Origin: Cypionkella psychrotolerans
GTDB taxonomy: Bacteria; Pseudomonadota; Alphaproteobacteria; Rhodobacterales; Rhodobacteraceae
Length of the DNA stretch: 64,000 nucleotides
Reading direction: 5' to 3'
Assembly: GCF_001294535.1 (NCBI RefSeq)
Contig: NZ_LGIC01000086.1
Location: forward strand, 124,001-188,000
Shown: positions 8,186 to 17,265 of the stretch, one piece after another
Layout of the letters: every line of letters starts with the position of its first letter
Position numbering within the stretch: the stretch's first letter is position 1
The notes under the pieces: generated by a model
Database searches by the model: none
What the model saw: the letters and a program-made list of their open reading frames with translations, nothing else
What the model was told of the DNA's origin: nothing
Made by a program: the position numbers and the translations under genes

Positions 8186-9334
8186 ATGATGCAAGCAGAG
8201 CTTCTCAACGGCATGTCTGACCTGACGGCGGCAGAGTGGGATGCGCTCGCCTGCCCCGAACCGGGCCGCCCGCTTGACCCCTTCACCACGCATCGGTTTT
8301 TATCCGCGCTGGACCGCTCGCATTCCACCGGGAAAGGCACCGGCTGGCAGCCGCACCCGCTGATCCTGCGCGATGAAAGCCCCGTCGCCGCCCTGCCGCT
8401 TTACGTCAAATCCCACAGTCAGGGCGAGTATATCTTTGACCACGGTTGGGCGCAGGCGTTGGAGCGCGCTGGCGGCAGCTACTACCCGAAACTGCAAGTG
8501 GCCGTGCCGTTCACGCCAGCGTCCGGGCGGCGGTTTCTGGGTGATCGCGCCCTACGGGAGACCCTGCTGGAGGCCGCCATTGGCCTCACCGATCAGAACA
8601 ACCTATCCTCCCTGCACATCACCTTCTGCACCGAAGATGAGGCGGAATCACTGGCGGGCAAACACGGCTTGCTGCACCGGATCACCCAACAATTTCATTG
8701 GGAAAATCGCGGCTACGCGGGCTTTGGTGATTTCCTTGCTGACCTGTCCAGCCGCAAGCGCAAGATGATCCGCAAGGAACGCGAAACCGCCCGCGCCTCT
8801 GGCCTTACCATCCGCACCCTGACCGGAGATCAGATCGAAGCCGCGCATTGGGATGCGTTCTGGATTTTCTATCAAGACACCGGCAGCCGCAAATGGGGCA
8901 CACCCTATCTGACCCGCGCCTTCTTCGATGAAATCCAATCCACGATGCGCGACGATGTGCTGCTGGTGCTGGCGTTCAATGGCGAGACCCCGGTGGCGGG
9001 CGCGCTGAATTTCATCGGCCGCGACACGCTTTATGGCCGCTATTGGGGCTGCATCGAGGATCACCCCTGCCTGCATTTTGAACTCTGCTACTATCAGGCC
9101 ATCGACTGGGCGATCAGCCACGGCCTGTCGCGGGTTGAAGCGGGTGCGCAGGGTGAACACAAACTCGCGCGCGGCTATCTGCCGATGCCGGTGCATTCGC
9201 TGCACTATATTGCAGATCGGTCTTTCCGTAACGCCGTGGCGCGGTATCTTGTGGAAGAACGCCGCACGGTGGACGAAGAAATTGAAGTGCTGACCGCTTA
9301 CGGCCCATTCCGCCGGGTAGACTCGGAAGATTGA
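8186..9334 (+). CDS. N-acyltransferase of the COG3146 (FemAB/GNAT-like) family
   Basis: A 382-residue protein with the FTTHRFLSALDRSHSTG opening, an HGWAQALERAGGSYYPKLQ block and the central RKRKMIRKERETA segment typical of the predicted N-acyltransferase family COG3146. The C-terminal part has a GNAT-like fold with GAQGEHKLARGYLP. The natural acceptor is not known for the family. Two tandem ATGs (8186, 8189) could start it. The next gene begins about 10 bases after its stop. Confidence 0.82.
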   Translation: MMQAELLNGMSDLTAAEWDALACPEPGRPLDPFTTHRFLSALDRSHSTGKGTGWQPHPLILRDESPVAALPLYVKSHSQGEYIFDHGWAQALERAGGSYYPKLQVAVPFTPASGRRFLGDRALRETLLEAAIGLTDQNNLSSLHITFCTEDEAESLAGKHGLLHRITQQFHWENRGYAGFGDFLADLSSRKRKMIRKERETARASGLTIRTLTGDQIEAAHWDAFWIFYQDTGSRKWGTPYLTRAFFDEIQSTMRDDVLLVLAFNGETPVAGALNFIGRDTLYGRYWGCIEDHPCLHFELCYYQAIDWAISHGLSRVEAGAQGEHKLARGYLPMPVHSLHYIADRSFRNAVARYLVEERRTVDEEIEVLTAYGPFRRVDSED

Positions 9335-9345
9335 AAGGAAGAACC

Positions 9346-9711
9346 ATGGCTGAGCTGTTAAGCACCGAAGACCGCGCCGCTTTGCCCGCTTTGGGCGAAA
9401 CCGGATGGGGGGCCGTTCCAGACCGCGATGCGATCCGCAAAGTTTGGAAATTCAAGAATTTTTCCGAAGCCTGGGGCTTTATGGCCCGCGCGGCTTTGGC
9501 GGCAGAAAAGCTGAACCATCACCCGGAATGGTCGAACAAATTCAATATCGTCGATGTCACGCTGGTCACCCATGACTGCAAGGGCCTATCGGCCTTGGAC
9601 ATCAGCTTGGCCAAACAAATGGACAAAATCGCAGGCAGCGCCGAGGTAATCCACAACCATTCCGAGCCGATTTCCTGCCTGTGTGAAACCCGCGCAAACC
9701 GTATCGTCTAA
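9346..9711 (+). CDS. phhB: 4a-hydroxytetrahydrobiopterin dehydratase (PCD/DCoH)
   Basis: Dehydrates 4a-hydroxytetrahydrobiopterin, recycling the pterin cofactor of aromatic amino acid hydroxylases. The signature EKLNHHPEWSNKFNIVDVTLVTHD carries the active-site histidines (about residues 58, 59 and 76). The ATG at 9346 has AAAGGAAG upstream; an in-frame TTG at 9331 is unlikely. The protein is 121 residues, longer than the usual 95-105, because of a C-terminal tail containing HNHSEPISCLCET. No phenylalanine hydroxylase gene is in the window. Confidence 0.9.
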   Translation: MAELLSTEDRAALPALGETGWGAVPDRDAIRKVWKFKNFSEAWGFMARAALAAEKLNHHPEWSNKFNIVDVTLVTHDCKGLSALDISLAKQMDKIAGSAEVIHNHSEPISCLCETRANRIV

Positions 9712-9720
9712 GGTTTGCGG

Positions 9721-9750
9721 CTCTGCATTCACATAGGCATGAATGCAGAG
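9721..9750. terminator. Hairpin between convergent genes
   Basis: A perfect 11-bp stem (ctctgcattca with tgaatgcagag) and an 8-base loop separate phhB and the peroxiredoxin gene. No strong T-run is present on either side. Confidence 0.6.
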
Positions 9751-9761
9751 TCGCATTGGTG

Positions 9762-10250
9762 TCAGATCGCTGCCAGCATCGCTTCGCCACCGGAAATCTC
9801 GCAACCGCCACCCGGCAGTTCGACATGCAGCACCTTGACCACACCATCCACAGCATAAAGCGCATAGCGTTTCGAGCGGTCAAAGAACCCTACCGCCGGG
9901 GCGGAAAACTCCATACCCACCGCTTTGGTGAAGCTGGCATCGACGTCCGCCGCCATGGTGATCCCGGCCGCATTGGCCCCGGTCGAATCGCCCCAAGCTT
10001 TCATCACAAACGCGTCGTTGACCGAAAGACAGATCACCTCATCCACGCCTTTGGCTGCCAATTTTTCGCGGGTGCGGATGAAACTGGGCACATGGGCCGT
10101 GGTGCAGGTGCTGGTATACGCGCCGGGAAGCCCGAAGATCACCACGTTGCGCCCGGCGAGCCTTGACGCCAGTGACACCGCCTCCGGCCCATTTCCGCCC
10201 ATAACCTGCACAGATGCATCCGGCAGTTTGGCCCCAACAGAAATCGTCAT
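9762..10250 (-). CDS. Peroxiredoxin, Prx5 type
   Basis: Thiol peroxidase that reduces H2O2 and organic peroxides, normally with glutaredoxin or thioredoxin. The peroxidatic motif PGAYTSTCTTAHVPSF has its Cys at about residue 49 (the family norm is PGAFTPTC, so Ser replaces Pro at one step). A second Cys sits near the end in ELPGGGCEISGG. The 162-residue length fits AhpE/Prx5 proteins. It is a single-gene unit facing phhB and divergent from the flavoprotein gene. Confidence 0.92.
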   Translation of the reverse strand: MTISVGAKLPDASVQVMGGNGPEAVSLASRLAGRNVVIFGLPGAYTSTCTTAHVPSFIRTREKLAAKGVDEVICLSVNDAFVMKAWGDSTGANAAGITMAADVDASFTKAVGMEFSAPAVGFFDRSKRYALYAVDGVVKVLHVELPGGGCEISGGEAMLAAI

Positions 10251-10328
10251 AATCTATCCCTCTCGCGTTGCGTTACCTGTCCTGCGGGATATAGGGTCCG
10301 CGCAAACATTCGACCAGAGGGAGTGCGC

Positions 10329-11537
10329 ATGACGGACGTGGTTGTAATCGGGGCCGGGCAGGCCGGGGCCGCATTGGTGGCAAAATTGCGCGCATTGGGG
10401 CATCAGGGCAGCATCACTTTGATCGGGGAGGAAACCGCACCGCCCTATCAGCGCCCGCCTTTGTCCAAGGCCTATCTGCTGGGCGAGATGGAGGAAGAGC
10501 GGCTGTGGCTGCGCGGCCCGGATTTCTACACCGAACATGGCATCACCTTGAAACTGGGGCATAAAGTCTCGGCGATTGAACCGATCACCCGCAAGGTGAT
10601 GATTGGCAATGACGTGGTCCCCTATGACGAGCTGGTGCTGACCACTGGATCGTATCCCCGGCGCTTGCCCAGCAATATCGGCGGCGATCTGGCCGGAATT
10701 TACACCGTGCGCAGTCTGGCCGACGTGGATGCGATGAAGCCCGAATTCGCAGCCGGACGGCGTTTGGTGGTGATTGGCGGCGGCTATATTGGGCTTGAGG
10801 CGGCAGCGGTTGGCGCGAAACTTGGCCTTGATGTAACGGTGGTCGAGATGGCACCGCGAATCCTGCAACGGGTGGCGGCACCCGAAACCAGCGATTATTT
10901 CCGCGCCTTGCATACAGCACACGGGGTGAAAATCCTCGAATCGACGGGGCTTGAGAAGATCTTGGGCGAGGGCCACGTTTCGGGCGTGCGTCTGACCGAT
11001 GGTTCGGAGATGCCCGCCGATTTCATCATCGCGGGTGTTGGGATTTTGCCCGGCACCGGGCTGGCTGAGGCTGCCGGTCTGGCGATTGAGAACGGTATCA
11101 AAACCGACGAATACGGCCGCACCTCGGACCCGCATATCTGGTCGGCAGGCGATTGCGCCAGCTTTCCTCACAAGGGTGGGCGTTGGCGGCTGGAATCGGT
11201 CGGCAATGCGATTGATCAGGCCGAAATCGTTGCCGAAAACATCATGGGCGCGGGCAAGATCTATGAGGCAGCACCGTGGTTCTGGTCGGATCAATACGAC
11301 TGCAAACTTCAAATCGCCGGGCTGAATGTGGGCTATGATAACATCGTCACGCGCGGCCCGGATGGCGACAGTGTCAGCTTCTGGTATTTCCAGGGAGATA
11401 CCCTGCTCGCCGTCGATGCGATGAATGATCCGCGCGCGTATATGGTGGGCAAGCGATTGATTGAAAACGGAAAATCTCCATCTAAAGCCGCTTTGAAAGA
11501 CCCCGCGACCGAGATGAAATCGCTGCTGAAAGCATGA
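10329..11537 (+). CDS. FAD-dependent ferredoxin reductase-like oxidoreductase
   Basis: A 402-residue flavoprotein of the rhodocoxin/putidaredoxin reductase family. The N-terminal GAGQAGAA motif binds FAD, YQRPPLSKAYL is the family signature, VIGGGYIGLEAAA binds NAD(P)H, and the second FAD motif is DPHIWSAGDCA. Its partner is probably a [2Fe-2S] ferredoxin or P450 system, none of which lies here. The ATG at 10329 is preferred over the GTG at 10323 because AGGGAG is correctly spaced. Its stop overlaps rsmD by 4 bases. Confidence 0.88.
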   Translation: MTDVVVIGAGQAGAALVAKLRALGHQGSITLIGEETAPPYQRPPLSKAYLLGEMEEERLWLRGPDFYTEHGITLKLGHKVSAIEPITRKVMIGNDVVPYDELVLTTGSYPRRLPSNIGGDLAGIYTVRSLADVDAMKPEFAAGRRLVVIGGGYIGLEAAAVGAKLGLDVTVVEMAPRILQRVAAPETSDYFRALHTAHGVKILESTGLEKILGEGHVSGVRLTDGSEMPADFIIAGVGILPGTGLAEAAGLAIENGIKTDEYGRTSDPHIWSAGDCASFPHKGGRWRLESVGNAIDQAEIVAENIMGAGKIYEAAPWFWSDQYDCKLQIAGLNVGYDNIVTRGPDGDSVSFWYFQGDTLLAVDAMNDPRAYMVGKRLIENGKSPSKAALKDPATEMKSLLKA

Positions 11538-12091
11538 GGATCATCGGCGGTAGCGCCCGGGGCCTGCATCTGACTCCGGTGGGGATCGGTGACGCGCAAG
11601 CGCATCTGCGCCCCACCTCGGATCGCGTGCGCGAGTCGATTTTCAACCTGCTGATCAACGGCGGTTATGGCAATCCGCTGCGCGATGCCCGCGTGCTCGA
11701 TGTGTTCGCGGGCACGGGGGCGCTGGGTTTGGAGGCTTTGTCGCGGGGGGCATCCTCGGCGGTGTTTCTCGAAAACGGCGTGGCGGCAACCGCCCTGCTA
11801 AAGCGCAATATCGCGCTGATGCGGGCGGAAACGCGTGCGGAAATCCTGCGCCGCGATGCAACCAAGCCGGGGCTCAATCCGGGTGCAGCCTTCGAGGTGA
11901 TTTTCCTCGACCCACCCTATGGCAAAGCGATGGGAGAGGCGGCCTTGCTGGCCTTAGCCCCATGGCTGGCCCCAGAAGCTCTTGTTATCTGGGAGGAAAG
12001 CACAAAGCCAATCCCCCCCGCCGGATTTGAACCCCTTGATCAACGCAAATACGGCGACACACTTGTCACCCTGCTGAAAGCGCCTGCATGA
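11534..12091 (+). CDS. rsmD: 16S rRNA (guanine966-N2)-methyltransferase
   Basis: Methylates G966 of 16S rRNA in the small subunit. The sequence starts MRIIGGSARG, contains LRPTSDRVRESIFN, the SAM motif LDVFAGTGALGLEALSRG and the catalytic FLDPPYGKA. At 185 residues it is full length. It overlaps both neighbours by 4 bases, forming an oxidoreductase-rsmD-HAD operon. Confidence 0.95.
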   Translation: MRIIGGSARGLHLTPVGIGDAQAHLRPTSDRVRESIFNLLINGGYGNPLRDARVLDVFAGTGALGLEALSRGASSAVFLENGVAATALLKRNIALMRAETRAEILRRDATKPGLNPGAAFEVIFLDPPYGKAMGEAALLALAPWLAPEALVIWEESTKPIPPAGFEPLDQRKYGDTLVTLLKAPA

Positions 12092-12726
12092 CTCCCAAAG
12101 CTGTGATTTTCGACTGTGATGGCGTGGTCGTCGATAGTGAACCGATGCTGTTTGATCTGCTGGCTGCCGATCTTACGCAGCATGGCCTGCCGATGGCAGT
12201 GGAGAGCCTGCACCACATCTTCCTTGGCATGACCCTGCAAGGCCTACGCGACAAAGCCAACACGATGGGCGCGCGCTTGCCCGCCGATTGGTGCGATGAT
12301 TTCTACGCCCGGCTTTATACCAAACTGACGCTGGGCACGCCGCTGGTGCCGGGGATTTTGGCCGTGTTGGATGCGCTGGACGCGGCGAGGATTCCCTATG
12401 CGATGGGCTCGAACGGTTCGGCGGAAAAGATGCAGATCACCTTGGGGCAGCACGGATTGATTGCGCGCTTTAAGGGGCTGTTTTCAGGGCAAACTTTGGG
12501 AAAACCCAAGCCTGCACCCGACCTATACCTGCACGCGGCGGCGGCCTTGGGCGTTGATCCCAGCGACTGCATTGTGATCGAAGACAGCCCAACTGGCGCG
12601 CGCGCAGCCCAAGCCGCAGGGATGCGCTGTATGGGCTATGCACCGCAGGGCAGCGCGACACTGGCGGCTGAGGGTGCGGTTCTTTTCAGCGATATGAAAG
12701 ACTTACCAACGCTGTTGGGGCTTTAG
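12088..12726 (+). CDS. HAD-family phosphatase (phosphoglycolate/phosphoglucomutase-like)
   Basis: A 212-residue haloacid dehalogenase hydrolase. Motif I is FDCDGVVVDSEP with the nucleophile Asp, motif II sits in MGSNGS, motif III is around GKPKPAPDLYL, and motif IV is CIVIEDSPTGARAA. The helical cap between motifs I and II is of subclass IA, like Gph, YniC or PgmB; substrate cannot be assigned. Last gene of the rsmD unit. Confidence 0.88.
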   Translation: MTPKAVIFDCDGVVVDSEPMLFDLLAADLTQHGLPMAVESLHHIFLGMTLQGLRDKANTMGARLPADWCDDFYARLYTKLTLGTPLVPGILAVLDALDAARIPYAMGSNGSAEKMQITLGQHGLIARFKGLFSGQTLGKPKPAPDLYLHAAAALGVDPSDCIVIEDSPTGARAAQAAGMRCMGYAPQGSATLAAEGAVLFSDMKDLPTLLGL

Positions 12727-12734
12727 CCCGGCGA

Positions 12735-13544
12735 TCAACCCCAAGTCGGATGGAACTTGCCTGCTGGGGACAAAGTGAAAATCTCGCACCCCGTCGCCGT
12801 CACCCCGACCGAATGCTCAAACTGCGCTGACAGCGATTTATCGCGCGTCACCGCCGTCCAGTCATCGGCCAGCACTTTGGTTTCGGGACGGCCCAGATTA
12901 ACCATCGGCTCGATGGTGAAAATCATGCCTTCCTCCAGCACCGCCCCAGTGCCCGGACGTCCATAATGCAGCACATTCGGCGGCGCGTGGAATACCCGGC
13001 CAAGCCCGTGACCGCAGAAATCGCGCACCACTGACATGCGGTTGGCTTCGACATAGCTTTGAATGGCATAGCCAATATCGCCAAAGGTATTGCCCGGCTT
13101 CACCGCGGCAATCCCGCGCATCAGCGACTCGTGCGTCACTTCAATCAACCGCTCGGCCTTGCGCGGCACAGCGCCCGCCACATACATCCGCGAGGTATCG
13201 CCGAACCAGCCGTCGACGATCACCGTGACATCGACGTTCAAAATATCGCCATCCGCCAAGATCTTAGCGCCGGGAATACCGTGGCAGACCACATGGTTGA
13301 CGCTGATACACGAAGCGTGTTGATAGCCCTTGTAGCCGATCGTCGCCGAAACCACGCCACGCCGCTCAATCTCCTCACGGATGAAATCGTCAATCACTGC
13401 TGTGGTCACGCCCGGCTTGATATATTCTGCAACCATATCAAGGATTTCCGCAGCGCATCGCCCGGCCGCGTGCATGCCTGCGAAATCCGCATCTTCATAG
13501 ATGCGGATGCCATTCTTGGTGACGCGGCCACGGATATCTTCCAC
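12735..13544 (-). CDS. map: Type I methionine aminopeptidase
   Basis: Removes the N-terminal methionine from nascent proteins. The five metal ligands can be placed: two Asp in NVDVTVIVDGWFGDTSRMY, His in FCGHGLGR, Glu in FTIEPMV and Glu in QFEHSVGVT. At 269 residues it is the standard short form. It is convergent with the HAD gene, with only 8 bases between the stops, and divergent from the CinA-like gene. Confidence 0.96.
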   Translation of the reverse strand: MEDIRGRVTKNGIRIYEDADFAGMHAAGRCAAEILDMVAEYIKPGVTTAVIDDFIREEIERRGVVSATIGYKGYQHASCISVNHVVCHGIPGAKILADGDILNVDVTVIVDGWFGDTSRMYVAGAVPRKAERLIEVTHESLMRGIAAVKPGNTFGDIGYAIQSYVEANRMSVVRDFCGHGLGRVFHAPPNVLHYGRPGTGAVLEEGMIFTIEPMVNLGRPETKVLADDWTAVTRDKSLSAQFEHSVGVTATGCEIFTLSPAGKFHPTWG

Positions 13545-13720
13545 GGGTAATCCTCCGGTTTGGCCTTAAATAAGCGATGCGCAGCGGCTTTGCCAGAGGT
13601 GGAGTGCGCTGCGATCACGCGAGTGTCTCATCTGTGAAGGTCCCCAATCTGTGAAGACAGCCCTCTGGCCTGTTGCCCCGGCTTTGCCCTATGCTTGGCC
13701 GCAAGAGAAGGAGCGTCCAA

Positions 13721-14440
13721 ATGCCCAACCCCACAGCCGCGATGCTGGTAATCGGCGATGAAATCCTGTCGGGCCGCACCCGCGATTCAAACCTGCATTA
13801 CATTGCCTGTGAGTTGACCAAGCACGGCATCACTTTGGCCGAGGCGCGGGTGGTGGCGGATGATCATGCCGAGATTATAGCTGCGGTGCAGGCTTTGTCG
13901 GCCAAGTATGATCACCTGTTCACCTCTGGCGGCATTGGCCCGACACATGACGATATTACCGCTGATGCCATAGCCGCCGCGTTTCAGACCCCGATCACCC
14001 ACCGCGCCGATGCGATGGCGTTGATGAGCGCGCACTACGAACGCCAAGGCCTGCCGTTCAACGAGGCGCGGCAGCGCATGGCGCGGATACCCGATGGCGC
14101 GGTGCTGATCGAAAATCCGGTGTCGATTGCGCCGGGGTTTACGCTGGAGAATGTGCATGTGATGGCCGGGGTGCCGAAGATATTCGAGGCGATGCTGGCC
14201 TCGGTTTTGCCCACCCTGACAGGCGGTCCGCCACTGCTCAGCCAGAACCTGAGGGTCTTGCGGGGAGAGGGCGAAATTGCCGCCGATTTTGGCGCACTGG
14301 CCGCCGAATTTCCCAATCTGTCGATGGGGTCTTATCCGTTCACCCAAAACGGCGCGTATGGCACCAATCTGGTGATCAGGGGCATCGATCCGGGGCAGGT
14401 CAGTGCGGCGATGCTGCGGCTGACGGAGTTGTTTGGATGA
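13721..14440 (+). CDS. CinA N-terminal (MoaB/MogA-like) domain protein
   Basis: A 239-residue competence/damage-inducible CinA-type protein holding only the molybdopterin-binding-like domain. Diagnostic parts are GDEILSGRTRDSN, FTSGGIGPTHDD and the MAGVPKIFEAM segment. The C-terminal nicotinamide-nucleotide amidase domain of full CinA is absent, as is common in alphaproteobacteria, which often carry it separately. The start at 13721 follows AAGGAG with good spacing. It overlaps the next gene by 4 bases. Confidence 0.85.
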   Translation: MPNPTAAMLVIGDEILSGRTRDSNLHYIACELTKHGITLAEARVVADDHAEIIAAVQALSAKYDHLFTSGGIGPTHDDITADAIAAAFQTPITHRADAMALMSAHYERQGLPFNEARQRMARIPDGAVLIENPVSIAPGFTLENVHVMAGVPKIFEAMLASVLPTLTGGPPLLSQNLRVLRGEGEIAADFGALAAEFPNLSMGSYPFTQNGAYGTNLVIRGIDPGQVSAAMLRLTELFG

Positions 14441-15144
14441 CGCCAGAACAGCTTTTGTCGGTGATGGAAGCCACTTGGGGCCCAGCCTCTGCCACCCGGC
14501 AGGGGCCTTGGACCATTCGCAATGGCTTGGGCGGCGGCAAACGTGTGTCAGCAACAACTGCCGAGGGCGATTGGCAAGACACCGATATTCCGCAGGCCGA
14601 GGCCGCGATGGTGGCGCTAAATCAGCCCGCGCTGTTTTTAATCCGCGCAGGTGATGGCTTACTTGATCAGGCCCTGATGGCGCGCGGCTATCGCATTGTT
14701 GATCCGGTGGTGGCCTATGCCGCCCCGCTTGCGACACTGCCGCAGGCACCCGATCCTATGACCACTTTCCCGCATTGGCCGCCGATGGCGATTGCCGCCG
14801 ATCTGTGGGCCGAGGGCGGTATCGGCCCGGCGCGACTTGCGGTGATGGACCGGGTACAGGGGCCAAAAACCGTCATATTTGGGCGCGCGCAGGACCGTGC
14901 GGCGGGCACAGCGTTTGTCGCGATCCATCAAAACATCGCCATGCTACACGCGTTAGAGGTCACACCCAGCCAGCGTCGGCAGGGTTCCGCGCACAATATC
15001 TTGCGTGCAGCGGCGGCTTGGGCGCAAGCCAATGGGGCGGATACGCTGTCTTTGGTGGTGACTGTCGCCAATGATCCGGCGCGCAGGCTTTATGCTTCCT
15101 TGGGGATGCAGGCTGTGGGACAATATCACTATCGACAGAAATGA
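14437..15144 (+). CDS. GNAT N-acetyltransferase
   Basis: A 235-residue protein whose C-terminal half has the acetyl-CoA-binding pattern of the GNAT family (LEVTPSQRRQGSAHNILRAA, then a VTVANDPARRLYASLGM block). The N-terminal half is a degenerate GNAT-like lobe, as in several two-domain members. Acceptor unknown. Overlaps both neighbours by 4 bases, so it sits in a three-gene unit with the CinA-like and OmpA-domain genes. Confidence 0.82.
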   Translation: MTPEQLLSVMEATWGPASATRQGPWTIRNGLGGGKRVSATTAEGDWQDTDIPQAEAAMVALNQPALFLIRAGDGLLDQALMARGYRIVDPVVAYAAPLATLPQAPDPMTTFPHWPPMAIAADLWAEGGIGPARLAVMDRVQGPKTVIFGRAQDRAAGTAFVAIHQNIAMLHALEVTPSQRRQGSAHNILRAAAAWAQANGADTLSLVVTVANDPARRLYASLGMQAVGQYHYRQK

Positions 15145-16160
15145 GCCCAGCAGAGGCCAGACCCTTGAAAACTTGCCCGTTCCGAGTGGCTACTTACCTC
15201 GCAGCCTTCCTGTCAGCCGCTTCTGCACAGGCGGCACCGCAGTTGAAACTGCAATTCCCCAGCCCATCCGAGACAACCTTGCAACGCAGCGAAGCCCTAG
15301 CCTCGTTTCGCCTTGCCGTCGGCCCCTACAAGAGTGGTGAGATTGCCACCGAACTGACCGAAGGGGCTTTAGATCAAACCGCGTGGCGTATCGCGATGCC
15401 GGGGTCTTCGACGCTGGAGATGATCCAGACTCTGCGGGCACAAATTGCAGCAGCTGGCTTCAAGGTGATCTTTGAATGTGAGACCGAAGCCTGCGGCGGC
15501 TATGATTTTCGCTATGGCACCGAGGTGGTGGCCGAACCCGATATGCATGTCGATCTGGGCGATTTTCGCTATCTGGCGGCAGAACGCATCGGGCCAGACG
15601 GCAAAGAATATCTCGGTCTGATGGTCAGCAAATCGCCCGAAAATGGCTTTGTGCAACTGACCCGGATTGGCGGTGCGGCGGCGATGCAACTGGTGGCTTC
15701 GACCAAATCGACCGAACCACCGAAGCCTGCCACCTTCGCGCTGAAGCCGACCTCCCCCGTGACTACGCCCGAAGCCAGCACCGATCTGGACAAAACCCTT
15801 GATCTTGGTCAGTCGCTGGTGCTGGAAGATCTTGTGTTTGGCTCGGGCTCCTCGGCGCTCAGCGACGGCACTTATGCGTCGCTTACCGCGCTGGCGGGCT
15901 GGTTGCAGGCCAATCCGACCAAAGCGATCACGCTGGTCGGCCATACCGATGGCTCGGGCGGGCTTTCGAGCAACATCGCGCTGTCGAAAAAACGCGCGGA
16001 CAGCGTGCGGCAAAACCTGATTGCGCAATATGGCGTGACGGCGGGCCAAGTCAGCGCCAATGGCGTCGGCCCGCTCGCACCGCGGTCCAGCAATCTGACC
16101 CCCGACGGCCAGCAGCAAAACCGAAGAGTCGAGGTGGTACTCACCTCGACCCCAGAGTAA
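15141..16160 (+). CDS. OmpA-domain envelope protein
   Basis: A 339-residue exported protein. A signal peptide (hydrophobic stretch about residues 17-32, ending AQA) is followed by a central domain of no recognised family with two closely spaced cysteines (CETEAC), then a Pro/Thr-rich linker, and a C-terminal OmpA/MotB peptidoglycan-binding domain (residues about 220-335) with LVGHTDGSGG and the SKKRADSVRQNL helix. It probably tethers the outer envelope to peptidoglycan. Third gene of its operon. Confidence 0.85.
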   Translation: MSPAEARPLKTCPFRVATYLAAFLSAASAQAAPQLKLQFPSPSETTLQRSEALASFRLAVGPYKSGEIATELTEGALDQTAWRIAMPGSSTLEMIQTLRAQIAAAGFKVIFECETEACGGYDFRYGTEVVAEPDMHVDLGDFRYLAAERIGPDGKEYLGLMVSKSPENGFVQLTRIGGAAAMQLVASTKSTEPPKPATFALKPTSPVTTPEASTDLDKTLDLGQSLVLEDLVFGSGSSALSDGTYASLTALAGWLQANPTKAITLVGHTDGSGGLSSNIALSKKRADSVRQNLIAQYGVTAGQVSANGVGPLAPRSSNLTPDGQQQNRRVEVVLTSTPE

Positions 16161-16205
16161 TCATCGCACCATTTACAAACCTGTGTTGGCGCTAAGGGTC
16201 TGATC

Positions 16206-17111
16206 TCACCAGGTATCCGGGCCTTTATCCAGATAGCGGCGCGCCAGGAAGTCGATGAAGGCACGCACTTTCGGCTGAGTGAAACGCCCCGGCGGATAGA
16301 CCGCATAGATGCCAAGAGTTTCGACTGGCAGGCCGGGAATGGCCTCTTCGACCTGACCGCTTTTCATCGCATCAGCATAAAGGAAGCTGGGCAGATAGGC
16401 GATGCCTAGCCCGGAAATCGCCGCATTCAGCAGGCTTTGACCGTCGTTCACCGTCAACCATCCCGCCGTGCGCACTTGCCGCTTTTCGCCCGAAGGGGCC
16501 GAGACTTTCCACACATTGCCGTTGGCTTGGTTGGAATAATGCAGCAGCTTGTGATCGTTCAGATCGTCAATTTTCAATGGCCGGCCATATTTCTGGAAAT
16601 ACGACGGGCTGCCGATCATCCGCTTGGTGGTGTCGGTCAGCTTGCGGGCGCGCAGACTGCTGTCCTCTAGGTCGCCAACCCGAATGGCCATATCAAAGCC
16701 CTCAGAAATCAGCTCCACATAGCGGTTGTTCAGCACCATGTTGACGGTGATGTCGGGGTATTCCAGCAGGAAATCCCCCAAAATCGGCGACAACAGGTTA
16801 ACGCCAAAATCCGTGGCAACCGAGATCCGCAGCAGGCCCGAAGGCGCCGATTGCATCGAGGTCACCAAGGCATCCGCCTCGCCCGCATCGTTCAAGACCC
16901 GCCGGGCGCGGTCGTAATAAGCAAGGCCGATCTCGGTTGGAGAGACGCGGCGGGTGGTGCGGTTCAGAAGCCTCGCACCAAGGCGAGCCTCCAGCGCGGA
17001 GACATGTTTCGAAACGGCAGATTTCGAAATCCCCATCTTCTTCGCAGCATCTGTAAAGCCGCCTTGGTCTACGACCGTGGCAAAGGCTTCCATTTCAGTA
17101 AGTCGGTCCAT
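16206..17111 (-). CDS. LysR-type transcriptional regulator
   Basis: A 301-residue regulator with the N-terminal winged helix-turn-helix (FATVVDQGGFTDAAKKMGISKSAVS split over residues 9-33) and a periplasmic-binding-like effector domain ending in KVRAFIDFLARR. It belongs to the common AaeR/DmlR-like subgroup. No divergently transcribed target sits immediately beside it, so its regulon is unknown. The start at 17111 is chosen because the HTH begins right after it; the upstream open stretch has no family match. Confidence 0.9.
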   Translation of the reverse strand: MDRLTEMEAFATVVDQGGFTDAAKKMGISKSAVSKHVSALEARLGARLLNRTTRRVSPTEIGLAYYDRARRVLNDAGEADALVTSMQSAPSGLLRISVATDFGVNLLSPILGDFLLEYPDITVNMVLNNRYVELISEGFDMAIRVGDLEDSSLRARKLTDTTKRMIGSPSYFQKYGRPLKIDDLNDHKLLHYSNQANGNVWKVSAPSGEKRQVRTAGWLTVNDGQSLLNAAISGLGIAYLPSFLYADAMKSGQVEEAIPGLPVETLGIYAVYPPGRFTQPKVRAFIDFLARRYLDKGPDTW

Positions 17112-17265
17112 TGTTTTCCCCAAGCGAGCAGAGTGGGCAGATGTGACCTTATTGATCGCCAAATCGGGCAGGATCGGGGCGCGCTTGCGTTCTATGCGGG
17201 GTATTACTGCGCATCGTTGATGGCACGGAAACACCGGAACAAGGGATTAGCTGCGCGAACCTGCC

